Translations under genes and position numbers: made by a program | Shown: one piece after another, positions 24,501 through 39,389 of the stretch | Layout: each line of letters begins with the position of its first letter | Position numbering within the stretch: the first letter of the stretch is position 1 | Assembly (NCBI RefSeq): GCF_037038585.1 | Contig: NC_092525.1 | Location: 26,748,367 to 26,812,366, forward strand | From: Patagioenas fasciata | Lineage: Eukaryota; Chordata; Aves; Columbiformes; Columbidae | DNA length: 64,000 nucleotides | Direction: 5' to 3' | Notes under the pieces: generated by a model | What the model was told of the DNA's origin: nothing | Databases searched by the model: none | Seen by the model: only the letters and a program-made list of their open reading frames with translations

Positions 24501-27500
24501 TTGTGTTTTGTACAAGTTGCTCCCATAAAGATAACAAAAACTATTTGCCTGGAGTCTGGCAGCATTTCTTCAAGGCTGCTAGTCCTCCATACAAGTTCCA
24601 TACTAGTGAACTGATTTCTCCATATAAATCATGTGAAGTCCCATATTTGATTTTAAGTTTGCCCAACATGAGACACAAGTTGTTCAGAGACCCAACTCAA
24701 GGAAGAACTGATGGGATTCAAAGCAAGCATATCAAGTCTTCCACTGACGGGAAAGGGTTTAAAATAGAGCAGAAATTTGTTTAAGACAAGAGAGTAATAA
24801 GGGAAAGCAAGCTCACATGGTTAAAAGCTCCTGAAGAAACAGCGTGAATTGGCACAGCCCTTGTGAGGTTACCTAAACAGTCACAAAAATTTTCAGTGAT
24901 GGTCTGTCTTCTAGTGAGGTTTATGGATATTCAAACTCAGCAGTGATTCCATATAATTTCATCCCTATGTAATAAACACAAAGTGCCTTGCAACGCTTTG
25001 GTAAAGAAATGGATTCTACCGTACTCTAGGTTAGCTGTGTTCTGTACATTACTTTAATACCTTCATACTAATAATTTGAAGAACCCAATAGCCGCAATTA
25101 CTAGAGGGGAAAATTTAATGGTACTGATTAAAATAGCCATCTGCATGAAACAATAATATTTTAATTATTATGTGTTTTCTAACATAAATATATCTACTAT
25201 AATTAAATCTATACATGATCAACTAGAGGGTATAGGATTTTTCCAGTCTTGATGTAATATTTTTACTGAAACAAAGTTAGACAAAGTAAATGCAGTACTT
25301 TGGAGTGTTACTATTTGCATATGTTAGCTAATTAGCAAGCACAATAAGATCATCCTAGGGGAAAGGTCCACTGGCAACTTAATTCATTATCTTTTATTAT
25401 TGTTTATCATGTTAAAATGACACGTATCTTATGCTGTATAAGTCATCAAAATTTAATTAATACATCCAAACCTGATATAAGCATATCTGCTGGTTTTGTC
25501 CATGCTGAGTCCTCCTCAATTTTGTTCATAGGTGCCTCTTCAAAGTGTTTTTCCATGTTCACTTGCTTAGAAACATAACACCAATACTTCTTTAAATGTT
25601 TTTAATGAAAGTATTAATTATACTAAAAGCTCAAAATGAGTTTAATAACCACTGTAGTTCCCACTGACATATATATTTCAGGAAGCAAGAGTAATTACGG
25701 TTGTGACAGTAAATTAACTTGCTTGCTATATGCTATGCTGAATGCACCCTTCTGAGAGAGGCTCATCCATCCACACAGCCACACACCAGCATCAGCTCAG
25801 GCTCAGGACTTCAGAACCCAGGGCAGACCGTCATGGGCCACTCTCTGTCCTTTTGGTGCAGTTTGGAAGGGAGGAGGGAGTGGTGGGGGAGCAGCGTCCC
25901 CCCAGCAGCAGGCAGGGTGCTGCCAGGGCTGCACAGAGCAGGGCAGGAGCAGCGGGATAGACCTTTTGCTGCACACAGGCACCCGCTGCCTCCTTCGCCT
26001 TTGTGCCCCGAACACATAGTGATCAAATTTACTAGAACATTTGCTCATTATACAGATACTGTATACAGCCACAGCAGGGGCTTCATTCCTAATTTGCACA
26101 GCTCCTGTCCTGGCTGAAAGGAATGTCATTCAGTGATGGTTGGTACTTGGTAAGAGCCATCAACAAGTTAAATCACTCTAATCCAGTGTTCTGGAGACTG
26201 TTGCAAGCTTGCTGAAGCATTGAAGGTGGATGGTACAGTTCCACACAGCATTTCCACACGTCAGATGACTCCATTGTCATATCCTAGAAATCAAACTCAA
26301 TTTAATTTTAGAAGAAGGAAGGAACCTGATTCCATCATCAAATGCTAGACCCTGTTTTGTGGGCAAAGAGGCTTGATACCAGAGGCCACCACCTGCCTCC
26401 ACCAGAAGTTTCCATCTGAGCTCAGTGAAACCAGAGATTTGAACTCAAGAATCATTCATTACCATGCTAAAACATTTGCCAAACAAAAAAGTACAAGTGC
26501 TCCCTGCGTTTCTGGCTTACAGCCTCAGCATTTGTTTAGCCCAGGGTGTAGTTTCACGTTGTAAAAAAAGTTTGTCTGCTGTTCTGTCTTGAACAATATC
26601 TCACTGTGTTAAATGAAACCTTTGAAAAAACCTGCAGAATTAGTCACTTCTGTCTCTTACCTCTCTATCAGATAAGAGATTATTTGATAGCTGAATATCT
26701 AAATGCTGCTGAACTCCAAGTATTTTACTATTATGTATTGTTTTAAGGCAGAATTTTCATAAACATTCAGCACTGGCCTAACTTGCTTTCACTGACACTG
26801 AATGAAGGGATTTTGACTTTTAAGTAACTTTCAGCCATGTCAAGAGAAGGATTTAGAAAAAATACTCAGTATTGCCATGTCTTTCTGCAGTCCCATTTAA
26901 GTTATGACTCTCTTACAAATACTATCAGGTTTTTGATTTCTTTTCCTTTGCTGGTAGTGCCCCTGCACTGCCCTGCCCCCTCGCAGAGCCTGCAGCTGCA
27001 GCCACCCAGCCCTTGCCCCTGCAACACCGGGAGCAGAGGCAGCCAGCAGCAAGCTGGGTGCTGCTGTAGGAGGCAGCCTTGAGAAACACTGAGGAGAGAG
27101 GTATGACCACAAATGCTCCCTGTCCAAGGGACTTACATCGTTTTTTCTAGTTGGGATTCCCAGCTGGAAGTTCGCTCGTAGAGTTAAGCACTAAGCAAAT
27201 CTGTTCTCTCCAAACCAAGCTAAGGTCCACCCTCCTTCTGCCCAATACTCATGATCAGAAGATATCCACAAAATGTGCCAGATTTACCCAAAGAAACTTG
27301 ATATTTTTCACTTCAGAAAGATGCCTCAATTGTCAGACCATAGCCTTATTTATTTTGTGTACTCTTTGGACTGAAAATTTTACCCCAGATTTCCCATTTG
27401 TTAGTTGCTCCAGCCACTGGCCTGCTACCGAATCCCACCTTTGGTATTTTTTGCTGTATTAGGTAGATGAAAGCCACATAGTCCTTATATCTGAGAAGAG

Positions 27501-29194
27501 CTGTAGCATGAGCTGGACACCGTTACTTACCACTGTCATGACTTGGGTAGTCCCAGCCATGCCCAGAGGCAGTTTGGCACCCAAAGGGCTGGTAGAAGAT
27601 GGAGCTGTGAGGACTTTAAGCATAAAGTTAGGTGGCAGCAGAGATTTCAAGTATCTAACTTTACATTTCGGCACTGCCTGCAGTGTAACATACATAGCGA
27701 TGTCTGTACTAACCTTAAACAAGCCAGGTTAAGCACCAGAATGGCAAGAACAGGCAGCAGTGTAAACTATTCAGTATTGTTCTATCTGCATTACTTTGGC
27801 ACCAAGCTAACCCAGCTCAGCTTCTACCATTATTTCTTCATTATTACCGTATTCATCATGCAAGGTAACACTGTGTACCAGTACATGAGGAATTCACATA
27901 GCCATTTGTCCGTGCAGCTGCAACCTTATACCAACCATTTTACTTCTGAATTAGGTAACATTGAAGCAACACCAAAGCTGCTGTTTTCGAAAATGTCAGT
28001 CAACCTTCCACCTTCAACATCAAAATCAACTGTGAAATGTAATATTATTAATCTGGAAGCAAGAATAATTTATTTCAATTGTGGATCTTATTTTACCAAA
28101 TGAAATTAACAGTACAATATAAAGTAAATGCTAAGGCTTCCATATGCAATCAAGCATTTTGCTCAAGGTTCAGGCTGTTCCAATCTTTGTCTTTCAAAAG
28201 CATTTTTAATAATGAATTAGAAGGTAAAAGAATTAATACACCTTTCAGTATCAATTTCTGCATACGGAACCAAGCAAGCAGGACAGCATACTCTTTAACA
28301 TGGCCATTTTTTCAGAACAGACATTAACAGAGGCTTTTTCATGCACAGTTGATTTTGTATAAACTGATTGACACCTTTGGGGGTCGTCTTTCCACTGACT
28401 CATAATTTTGCTCACTCTTGAAAAAAGCCTTCTGCACACCCAGTATTCTCTAGTTAAAGCTGAAAATTCAACTCATCATATTTACACAATAAAAAAAAGA
28501 TCCATTCTGCGTTGTTTTTAATTGCAAATCCTACTCAAGGGACCAATTCTCCTGCTTAGAAGGCAGCCCTGTGCCTTCTACTACAGAACCAACTGCAGTC
28601 AATTATGGTAATGAAATGTCAATAAATATAAAAATTTAATACAGCCTGCTTTTGGTGAGTGGCAGATGAGGACTTGCCTCCCAGACAAATTTGCTGGTGC
28701 TGCAAATATTAAATGCACCTGAAAGCATAGCAGGTTGCCCAAGAGCTCTCCAGTAGAGGGATGGTGGGAGATCCAGGCACCTACTGGGTTTTTCCATTAT
28801 GGCATAATCGCTGCACTAAGGCCACTGATATTCTTGACATCCAGATATCTTAACTTCTTATTATGAAATGAATAACATTTTCCTCACAAACTGGAATCTC
28901 AGTAAGGGATTTTGAGCTTTTTTTCTCTCCTTAACAATTAGAAAAGGGAAATTAAGTTGTGAAAGTTGGTGGTTTTATGTGATCAGTTTCTCAATATGAA
29001 GTAGTGGAATCATGTCACTATATTAAACTGCTCTTCGAGCAAAACATATTTGAGGTATATTACCATTTTTTCTCATTGTTTATATAAGTATCTATACTTA
29101 CACATAAAGAAATATGTATATATATTGAGAGAAATAGAACTAACTAGAAACTAGTTTGTGGAAAGTGGCTTAGATGGGATTTCCGAAGACTGGA

Positions 29195-29365
29195 TCCTGG
29201 TTTGTCAGAGATTTATTTGGCCCTGAGTAAGCAATTTAATATCACTACTTCAGTTTTCACGGATGTAAAAGAGAGCAATAAAACCTACTTCAAAAGACAC
29301 TTGAGCATAATCCATTAACTTAATTGAAACATAAGCACAACTTTAAATGCTTTATGGAGTTGGAG
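29195..29365 (+). mobile_element. MIR-class SINE remnant
   Basis: The order of segments matches the MIR/CORE-SINE consensus: a 'tggccctgagtaagcaatttaa' piece (consensus 'ctgggcaagtcacttaa'), then CTTCAGTTTTCACGGATGTA (consensus 'cctcagtttcc.catctgtaaaa'), AGCAATAAAACCTACTTCA ('gataataatacctacctca') and CTTTAAATGCTTTATGGAG ('gtaaagtgctttg.ag'). Divergence is high, as expected for an element this old. The borders are approximate. Confidence 0.6.
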
Positions 29366-31349
29366 CAGTGTTATTCTTAACATCCACACAAAAAGTGTAA
29401 CTTCATTTTTCTTGTACAGTTGCTTTCAATCAACGTCTCGGGAGCACTCAGAGAACATATGAATAAAATGCTTTATTAAAAGTCAGTAACCTATTGTTTA
29501 TATTAAGGTCATCATGAGGAGAAGTTATTTTTAGTTCCTTTCAATTGTCTGTCTATCTTTCCCAGCTGAAATTTTGTCAGGTATAAAATCTTTCCTATTT
29601 TTTTTCCTTTACTGCTGTTTACACTTGAACAAAACCAATTCAATAGTTTTAAAATCAAAAAACATATTTCAAAATACATGTTCTTTAACAGTTACTAAAA
29701 AACCCCAGATTTTAAGGGATCCGTAGTGGAAAAACAAAATTTCGCAGTATTGGTCTCTTTCCTCTGAGGATACCTGGCCATTCTTTATTAACTGCTTCAT
29801 TATGGGACACCTTAAGGATGGGGTCAGAGCACCAACAGCTTTAAACACATCATTAACCCAAAGTGTGCACTTACCCTTGTGCTTAGTTTAGTCCTGAGCC
29901 AGACTTCACTTCTTCATGCTTACATGAAGTGTGGTCACTAATTTCCCTGTTGTTATGGAGGGTCCTAGAAGAGAAAGGTGTTGGTAATATTAGAGCAGCC
30001 AGGCAAGAAAAGGCATTTTGAAATGTGTCAATAAGCCATTGAGGTCTCAGCCAGCTGCCCAGGAGTGGTTCATCACAGGGGCAAGCACCACACCTGGCCA
30101 TTTCCATGGGACGGTGGCACTTGTAGGGGACATCTAACAGGAGGAAAACAGGGCTGAGCTGAAGACAATTTCAGCTGAAGCAGTTGCTCAGATCACCCCA
30201 GTTCCCCCCCACTCCACAGTGCTGTTGCTGCGCTGGAGCTGCCCGGGCTCACACCCCCAGCCTGGTTTTGGAGACAGCTCACCCCAATGCCAGCCCCTGT
30301 GCCTCACCTTCCATCATGGTGTTCCCACAGGATGCAGAGTCACCATCCCATGACAAAGCGTGCAAAAGTCACTAGTGCACATATTCAGAGGGGCAGAAGT
30401 TGGTACAACCACCTGCATGGAAACATCCCCTTAGTGGCACTGGCATTAGTCAGAAGAGTTTCAGCCTGCAAGCAGTGGGGAGGCTGCCTGACATTCAAGG
30501 ACCTCTCAGGGTTGCATATCACATTAGGTATACTTTGCTTGTGAATATTGCCTTTTTTTTAACAAGGTGTATTCATCCCAGCTTTCTGTTGGATCTCTAT
30601 ATACAAGTTTCACCTTGGAAAGACGGGACAGCCTGCCCCAAGAACAAGCAGGCAGCATGACTAGGGCAGCAGACCCCCAAAGCACTCCTGAATTTTTCTG
30701 TGCCTGACAGAAAGTGTGGCTGCCGCTGGGGACACCGCATGTGCAGCTGGCTGGTGTCACACACCTGCCTGCTCCTCCTTCCCTTGGAGGGGAGGACTCG
30801 CCAGAACAAGCCAACTGGAACCAGCTCTAACAAATACCAGGATTTTGTGTAGCTAAGGAGAACAGAAACCACCCACACAATACCTCTGTTTCCCGCGGGA
30901 ATACACCGACATTGCTGGGCTTGAATAGAGGTTTCTGGCCAAGTTATGGACACTGGACTGTTTCCCATGAATACAGTTATGTCTCTCTGGAATAATACAG
31001 CCAGTGTAGGCGTACAGCTCACTTCATCAGTTTTTCTTCTCAGGATCAGACAATTACAAGAACAAGAGACACCAAGTGAATAAAACAAACTAATATGGGA
31101 CACAGCTACCAGTGTCATAAGCAGTTCTCATATATAAAGCTTATAAAGAAGGTAATACAGACAAACCAGCACTCACACTGATGTGACAGACCATTGAGAT
31201 ATATGATTTAATAATATTTTCAATATATACTGTTGTGCTAAAATAGGTTTATATATAAAATCATTTTTACTTCATAACATCATTAAATTGAGAGTGATTC
31301 TTTTATCTAGGAGTATCCCGGTTGTATGTGATTGCTTGAAACGTCCTGA

Positions 31350-31640
<291 letters not shown>

Positions 31641-32249
31641 TGAAAAACAGGGTTTTGAAATATACTTAATTAGGTTCACAGTAATCTGATAATTATAATT
31701 ATTGCAGGAAAATTATATATAAGGATTAAAAGTGGGTTTCTATGGCAATTACTCCTAAAATCTCTGGAATTTCATGGAGTATTACAAGCTTGGTCTATTT
31801 CTGTATGTGATTTCTGAATATTCCAGAACAAGGATAAAATTCTATTAGAAATCCTAAAGAGCAGTGGAAAACACAGATTGCCATTTTTTTGATGATATGG
31901 AATAAAGTTATGTAAAGCAGAGGGAGTGGGGATATGGTTGAAATATCCCTGTTTTTCAAAGGCATTTGTGGTAAGTATAAACAATCTATTTTGCATATGA
32001 TGGCTGTTACATTGTAACCCATAAATCAGGAATGTATCTCATAGGTTTTAAAAACTGAAAGGAACTCTTAAAGTGCAAGTTAATGACAATAGCTTTATGA
32101 CAGATCTGGCTAGGAAATAACCTTTAAAGGCAAGATTGTTTTGTACTTCTGAATAGGACACAGAATGGGAAAGACACTTACACAAGACAAATAAGTTAAA
32201 CCTGTGCCCTCCAATGAATCAGTCAAGAAAAATCACTGGTGCCAGGAAT

Positions 32250-32266
32250 AAAAAAAAAAAAAAAAA
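32250..32266. repeat. A17 homopolymer run
   Basis: This is a pure A run in the intron. There is no retrocopy body upstream that I recognise, so it is treated as low-complexity sequence. Confidence 0.85.
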
Positions 32267-32887
32267 GCCTTAGGGAGATGGATTCCTATTGACTTCATAG
32301 GTACAGATTTTTCAGATTTGCACTTTGTTGACTTAATAAATCCAGTCTAAATAAACTTCAGTCAAGTGAATTTTTATTTATTGGCAGACAGTTGAAAGGA
32401 GAGACTTAAAAACACAAATAAAGGTCAGATCCAGCCATACCTCCATAGCCAAAACTCCTGTTTTACTCAAACGGTATTCTGTCTACAAAAAGAGTGAACA
32501 GTTGAGCCAAGCACAACAATGAAAGAAATTTCAGCACTGGTGACATTTAGTAATGTTTTTCTTTAATTTTCAAGTTAAAAAAAATCTTCTGTAAAGGAAT
32601 AAAATTCTACAAGTAAATTATTCTAACACAATTGCAATTGGACTGAAAGGAACAGCTTTGGTTACACTCTAAAGCATCAATTACTGTCTTAAATATGTCC
32701 TTCCATGTGATGTTTATAGAATTTAAACCTGCTTTGGAAAATTTTAGGTGAAGCTCTCTTTAAAAACAGGGAGCATGCAAGATCAGTACTTCAGAGGCAT
32801 AGAACACATAACATGTAGAAAAAAACATTCAATGATGCTAACAGAATCTACTCTTATGAATTACGTACATCCTGAATCCTAAGAAGA

Positions 32888-32905
32888 GATGATGATGATG
32901 ATGAT
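32888..32905. repeat. (GAT)6 microsatellite
   Basis: Six perfect GAT units. Confidence 0.9.
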
Positions 32906-35739
32906 TTCCCTGGTAACACTATACAACATTTTGTATTCAGGGCTTTGTTGCTTTCCATGTCTTAGATTCAGAGAAGGAAAAGCAAGCCATCTGCTGCAGA
33001 AATTATCTTTTATGAATTAACCTGACGAATAACAAGAATTCAGCTTTCCTAATTCCTAATAAGTAGGTTCTTCAGTCATTAGACAGTGGCACAGAAATGT
33101 TTAAAAAGCCTGTGGCTTTCCTCTGATAAAATATTTGGAGAATTCCTCTCAGTTCAATGATACTTTTAATTGGCTGAAAAAGTAAAGTGCATTTGTAAAA
33201 TTCTCACATTGAGGTAGCCTTTTTGTCTGATTGCTTTCACTGACTTCTTGTACTTGGCATTGATTTAGGAATCATTAGGAACCTTTAGCTCTTTTAATTC
33301 TGCCAGGTAGTGTGCTCAGCCTCTGAAGCGGTTGGGCAGGAATTCCTTGCAAGCTCATACTGAGCCAAGTTATCCACTTTTTCTCTCATTTATGTTCCTA
33401 TAAAAAGAGCTTATTCTGCTGCTAATAGAAGGCTTGCAGTCATACCAGTTGCATATAAAAATGATGTAGCTAAGAAAGGTTCCACACCTTTGAAACCAAT
33501 TAGTTAATTATTTAGCAGACTGCATAATTCAATTTACTAATCGTCAAAGCTAGATATTATTCTGCAAAGTGTAAAATGTAAAGACACTACCACCTGACCC
33601 ACAGGACTGAAGCAAATATTTAATGAGAATGATGACAAAACTAAAGTGAAAAACATATCCTTTCCAGTTAAATACTCAAGTTTGTGCCCAAAAGTATAAA
33701 TGAATTGTCTAGCTGAAGTTAGACACCTCATCATATCGTAAAAGTGAGTCAGGTTTTTGAAGACACTGAAGTGCCTAACAACACTGGTAGGCATTTCGTA
33801 GGGCTGTCATAACCAGCTAAGCATCAATTTCTGCCTAAGTAAGTGGGAGAAATTATTGTACCTAAGTATCTAGGTGCACTTGATACATACCTACATCCCT
33901 GAGGCATCTCAACAGAAAACTGGTCTTTTGTGCCAAAATCATATAACTTAATCAAAAAAATATTTCAAAAAATTCAGCTGGCTCTTGTTGAAAATCTGGC
34001 CCTGTAATGTTTAATGGAATATAAAGTGCTTCAAGACACAGCAACCTTTTTATATTTCTAAGGATGTTCACACCATGGTGTTAACCAAGCCAATAAAACC
34101 TAATGCTATTGTTCTTTAGCATAGTGCTTGGTTGAAAAGTAAATGTCTAATATAAAGCCTCTCAAAGGCAACACAAAGTCAATAATCCACAGAATTAATT
34201 TATTCAGAAGAAGCTGTTTGTTTTTTATAACCATACAGATACGAGGCTGCCTTGTAAAGCTGTTTGTTATTCATGGCTGTACTTGTCTGGCTCTTCACAA
34301 GATGACAATGTCCTTCAGGGCAAAGAACTTAGTCTCTGCCTGTTTTCCTCACATTTCAGAAGTTATCTTGGTAAACTTACAGTAAAATAATGTTTAAAAA
34401 CAAAAGCACTTAAAATAATTTTTCAAAACACAATTAAATCACATCAGTTTTGTTTGCTAGACTTTAAATGAGACAGGTAATTGTTCATTACCTACTTGTC
34501 AAAGGTTCCAAAGGGTTTACACAGGAAAACGCATTTGATCAATGGTAGCATTAAAGATGCTGTTGAAGCTTAGACAGATGCATATTTATTGCACCTATGT
34601 GGCTAGCAGCACACAGCTCTTCCTGCACTCGTACTGCCAGTCGCCCCACAGTGAGCGACAGCCCCGGGCCCAGGAGCGCAGCTCCGCTCTCCAGTGTGGG
34701 ATCTGCTCCGTCTGGCCAGCACTGCCAAGTACAGAATGCTACAGCTGACTCAGCAGTTATTCAATAAGCCACAGTAGTTTGGTAACTAGGTTGTTAAGTG
34801 TGACATCTCTTTAATTTAGTTCTATATAGTATTAATATATGTAGAGTTATGTAACTTCTAAATTCCCTCCATCAGTTATAAAAAGCAAATCTCTTTACAA
34901 CTAGGTAGTTCTTACCTCTCTGGACATAAAGGTCTCTTTTTACGTCCATGGATCTTCATACTTCAGTGACTGTCTGCCCTCAGTGGTTCCTCATGACCAT
35001 CCCTCAGTCCAGTCACTGCCAGTCTCTGGAGACGAACGAGCCCATCACACCTGGCAGATTAAAAAAAAAAAAAAAATCAATAACTCGACAGATATGCAAA
35101 CCTGGATTTTCTTGACTACACAGGTTTCTTTCAAGCAAAAAGAACAAAAACAGAGTCATGACAATTCAGCAACTGTAATCCCACAGTTGACGGAAAGTTA
35201 GTGGCCAGGCATGTGTTGCAAAACTAGGAAAGAGGAAAGAAATCTTCGACAGACTGGAGTGTTAAACCTACTTTTAACACTATTTCTGCAGGTCTTACCT
35301 TTATGAACTCATGTCTGAAACATGGAAAGAGCACATCAGAGAAAGATGCTGATCACATAGTTGTGTAACTATTTACCACTAAATGAGAATAAACATATCT
35401 GGCTTTCTCCAAGCTCGCCAAAATGAGGACAATGCAATTTCTTTACCATAATCCCAGTAACAATATACCTAATTCTTGTATAGCATATAAACTGCATAGT
35501 CCACGGTACACATTATCAAATAATGGGTCCAAAAATAAATATAAATCATTTCTTTGTCTTTAATAATTACTGGCTTGAATCAAGACACACTACAGACAGA
35601 AAATGCAAATGCATCAAGCCTCTTTGAATTTTCTTTACTAAATTTGACATTAGTTTGGAAACTCCTCTCTTTCTTTGTCATAAATCATAAATTAAAAAAA
35701 AAAAACCTGCCCCCACATATGCTGTTTAATTCTAGGGCT

Positions 35740-35830
35740 GAAATAGATTGGCATGCTCCACTGGGGTGCAATCTTGGCCTCACTAAAGCCAATGAAAATT
35801 TCACCCTTTTTACTGGACCCAAAATCTGCC
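35740..35830. repeat. Possible ancient amniote dispersed repeat
   Basis: The stretch CTGGGGTGCAATCTTGGCCT followed by CTAAAGCCAATGAAAATTTC and a GGACCCAAAATC end resembles the widespread old repeat with the pattern 'ggggccaggatt...gaagtcaatgg...'. I cannot assign the family; the copy is strongly diverged. Confidence 0.35.
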
Positions 35831-36779
35831 TCAGTGTTTCTTTGCTTCCTATCACAGAATAAATTTCAGACAAATTTTTCAGTAATTAAATATTCTAACT
35901 GACTAAATTTAAATGATATTTGAAGAACCAAACAAATGCCTTACAAGGAACACTTTATATCATCTCTGACACAACAGATCTCTTCATTTTACCATCCGGA
36001 AGCTTTGCACACTGGTCACTAACCTGAAATCAGCCATTGTTTTTTCTTTACCAAAACTTCCCATTTGTCCTGCTAGTTTTTATTATCTGAACTCAGCAAG
36101 AATGATTTGTCAAACCTCCCATCAGAGCAGTTTGTAAAGTGAAATGCCAATAGGAAGAAAGTTAGACATCATTTGACCCGTGGCCAGGCACTTGTCTGCC
36201 TGAGGAGCTAAACGCTAGACTAGGCAGTGGCTGACCAGTACTGCTGCCTTATCATTGTCAGGACACAGAGAAATGTACTTCATTTAAGAAATGAAGGTTT
36301 TATCAATGGACAAATAATTGCCGAGCCACTATTGATCTCACATCTCACTTCACATGTGACAAGAGGGTCCTATAGAAACTATAAACATTTGATCTGCCTT
36401 TTACACTCCCTGTTTAGTAAGGCTGTGTTAGTTCTTCAAAGCACAGTCCATGAAACGTGGGAACTAAGAAAAAAAATAGCCAAAAAGTTTCTTTCTCTCA
36501 TCATTCCAGTATTTTAATATCAGAACTAAATTAACTAAGCTAGCAGGTGACTGGCTCAAAATGCAAGAGTTCATTCTTCAACGCATCTTATTATCCAGTT
36601 CTGGCACTCCTTGCTCCAAGATGCAGAGGATACTGAAAGTTTTTATGGTTACCAAAGTCACCTGAAGAAAAATCCATTGAAAGCTATAAAACACAAACCC
36701 CACCCCACTTCTGGCTGTTGCAAACCTCCAGCTGCGGGGGCCCGAATAACTGTTCCTGGGAGGTATTGCTCTGTGCTTT

Positions 36780-36880
36780 TCTTGTTCTTACATTGTTCCC
36801 TAGGGCACCTGCTCCTGGTCACTGTCAAAGATGGGACAGTGGCCTAGATGATCCGGAGTGCTAGCACGGCCATCCTCACA
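36780..36880 (+). mobile_element. Old CR1-like LINE 3' end
   Basis: The run CTGGTCACTGTCAAAGATGG, then GTGGCCTAGATGATCCGGAG and the CACGGCCATCCT end parallels the CR1-type 3' end common in reptile genomes ('ggccactgtcagagacaggatactgggctagatggacc...gtatggccattctt'). The upstream TTGTTCTTACATTGTTCCCT also fits. The copy is diverged and its 5' limit is unclear. Confidence 0.55.
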
Positions 36881-39389
36881 CTCTCAGCAGGGAGCTGTGA
36901 GCCATTTGCAGTTCTCAGGGGCTATTCTCTTTCTTGCAAAATGAGCCTGGTTGTTCTTTGGCAGGATACAAAGCAGCTTACAGATAACACTACTTTGCTT
37001 TCACAAAGCACCTTCAGTCCTAGGATCTGAAGTAGGTGCTGTGAATTTGAAGCCAAAAGTATCAAAACAGTTTTCCTTGGCAAGCCAATGCAAGTCAGTA
37101 ATGGAGCACTTATCCAGGGATGGACTTGTCATCACAAATGTGTTCAGTTCTTACTTGTAGTAACAAACGGCACTTAGGGTTTAACACAGTCATCTTACTC
37201 ACAACTACTTTTACACTTGTTTTTTACAAGTATGTAATTTATAATACACATGTATAACTGGGCTGTTATTATGAGGTGGTTTTAATGAATATAATTTGCT
37301 GTTTTCTGGTATTCATCCATTCTGTTACCCAAGTGTACTCATAAGATTGCACCTGGTGAACACCAGTAAGTGAGCAGTTGAGGGGTTCTCTATGATTAGT
37401 ATTCAGCCAGGGCTTTCAGGCTTTTGAATTTAGAAAAATACTTACTGCCCACTTGTCAAATCCAGGCTCATATCTCAACCCTAATGTCTAATACAGTAAA
37501 GCACTGGAGGATAATACTGGCAAAGAAACATTTCCTAAACTTCAAGTAATCATTTGGAATTCAGGAAGGATCGATTACTATTCAGGACATGTGACTGCTC
37601 GATATTTATACCATAGAGATTTGGCAGAAGCAAATAATGGTACATAAAGCTGATGCTTGTCTTAATTAAATGCAGTGTAATAGGTGTTGGGGATTTTTTT
37701 TTTCTTAGAGAAAAGAGCAGTTTAGCAATGACTAGATATAACTCATTCTGAAGTTCGGAGTTCAAAACTAATCAATATGTATTTATAACAAGGGAGGGAC
37801 TGAGTATAATTTATTGTTAGCTGACAGTTGACTAATAGATAAAAACAAGATTTATTTAGGTATGTTTTCCCACATACTAATTTCTGATAAAATATTTGCC
37901 CTCTTCGATTCTTGATCATTTTTTGCTGTACTAACAGTATTTCAAATAGACTTTTTGTAATTAACATCTCATCTGCAGATAGGCTGGAAATGAAACCAAT
38001 GAATGTAGAATGAGACATCTGGCTAGGACGATACCTTCACTATGTCAAACTTATTAATAGTAACAATTCTTAATTTTATGAGTAGGAATCCTTAATGGCA
38101 GGTGATATTTTAAAGAGCTGCTTTACAGTATACAATCTACATACATGCTGATGAACAGGTGTTGACTGGCAGACAATGCATTGGGTGACAGGCACAATTG
38201 CAGCACACCTACAAGCCCACGTTTGTCTCAAATTTCACAGCAAAAAGTTTTGAGAGGGAATATGAAGAAGCTCGATAAAGAGCTCTGGCATTTTAAGAGG
38301 AGAATTCTGGCATATTTCAGAGCAGAAAAGTACTTGGTCCGGAAAGGTGGCAAGTGGGAAATAGAGATGGCCTTGTGGGCAAGTCAGAAGCAGGAGATGA
38401 CCTTGTGACACTGAATGACTGATGACAGGTAAGGAAGTAACAGCTACAAGACCTTGAAAGCGAACACCATTTCTGTCTGATGTAGCAGGGAAAAGGGAAG
38501 ATGCAAAAAGGCAGAGAAGCAATGAGCTCAGAAGGGTGTCTGGGCAGCATCATTTGCCAAAGCGGAAGGAAGAAATGCTGGGGTGATTGAGATGATGAAG
38601 CGACACGGTATTTGTTACAAGTTTAATCTAGTAAACAATGGCTCCTGTGCACATTCCATGAAGTCAATGAGAATAACTTTGCAGGATCAGCTATCTTTTA
38701 TTAGTTTGAAATTACATTAGAAATAGACAAATTTAAAGGTGAAGATCACTGTCTTTTGGAAGACCTCATCTCCGGGTGTAACAAAGGCTCTGTTTCTTGA
38801 AATCTGAAGTCAAGATGACTGCTTCTTTAAATTATTGTTATAAAGTTAGAAGTTATAGACTTGACCAACTGCCAGACAGAGATCTATGGCTTGCACTGGG
38901 CAGAAGGCTGAAGGAGGTAAGAGTGGTGATTACATGGGTCCTTTCTTGTCCTCAAATCAGTGAAAGTAAATTTAATAGGCAAGAAGTTTAAATTTAGTAT
39001 GAGTCTCCTAATTTCACACTTTTTACAAACTTTCCTCCATTTCTCGGGTTTGAAATTGATAACTTGTAATGTGAGCAGTTGTCAGAAATCTTATATAGTC
39101 CTACATTGCCTTGTAAACTATGGCTAAATCTCATATTAGAGATGATGAGGGCCAGGAGAACAGTCAAATAGCCAGTCTGCTCCTGGAGCATGTAACTTCT
39201 CTGGGCCTCAAGCAAAGCAGCCAGATGACCCCACTCTGCCACTAGAAGAGCTTTTCCACTTTTCTACTTTAATCCTCTGGGAATGTAAAGCAAATGAATA
39301 CAGACAAAACCTTATTTCAGAATTGTCTCATGAGGGCCGTTCTCCTTTCATGGAGCCAGCATTGCCCAACAGAGAAATCAGCGGTCTTG

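Noticed and set aside
25719-26129. Open frames on both strands in a GC-rich patch
   Set aside because: Composition effect: high GC lowers stop-codon frequency. No conserved domain and no splice framing.
27543-28103. 186-codon open frame on the + strand, the longest in the window
   Set aside because: It has no recognisable domain and low-complexity hydrophobic composition, lies inside an NR5A2 intron and overlaps other frames. It fits a chance open frame in 64 kb.
30597-31118. 173-codon open frame on the minus strand
   Set aside because: It overlaps a GC-rich patch where stop codons are rare, ends 280 bp before an NR5A2 exon and resembles no protein family.
33513-33525. HNF1-like GTTAATTATTTAG
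   Set aside because: Three mismatches to the palindromic consensus in AT-rich DNA; below a level worth reporting.
35061-35076. A16 run as a possible retrocopy poly(A) tail
   Set aside because: No upstream gene-like body or target-site duplication was seen; the same applies to the runs at 32250, 56078 and 58382.
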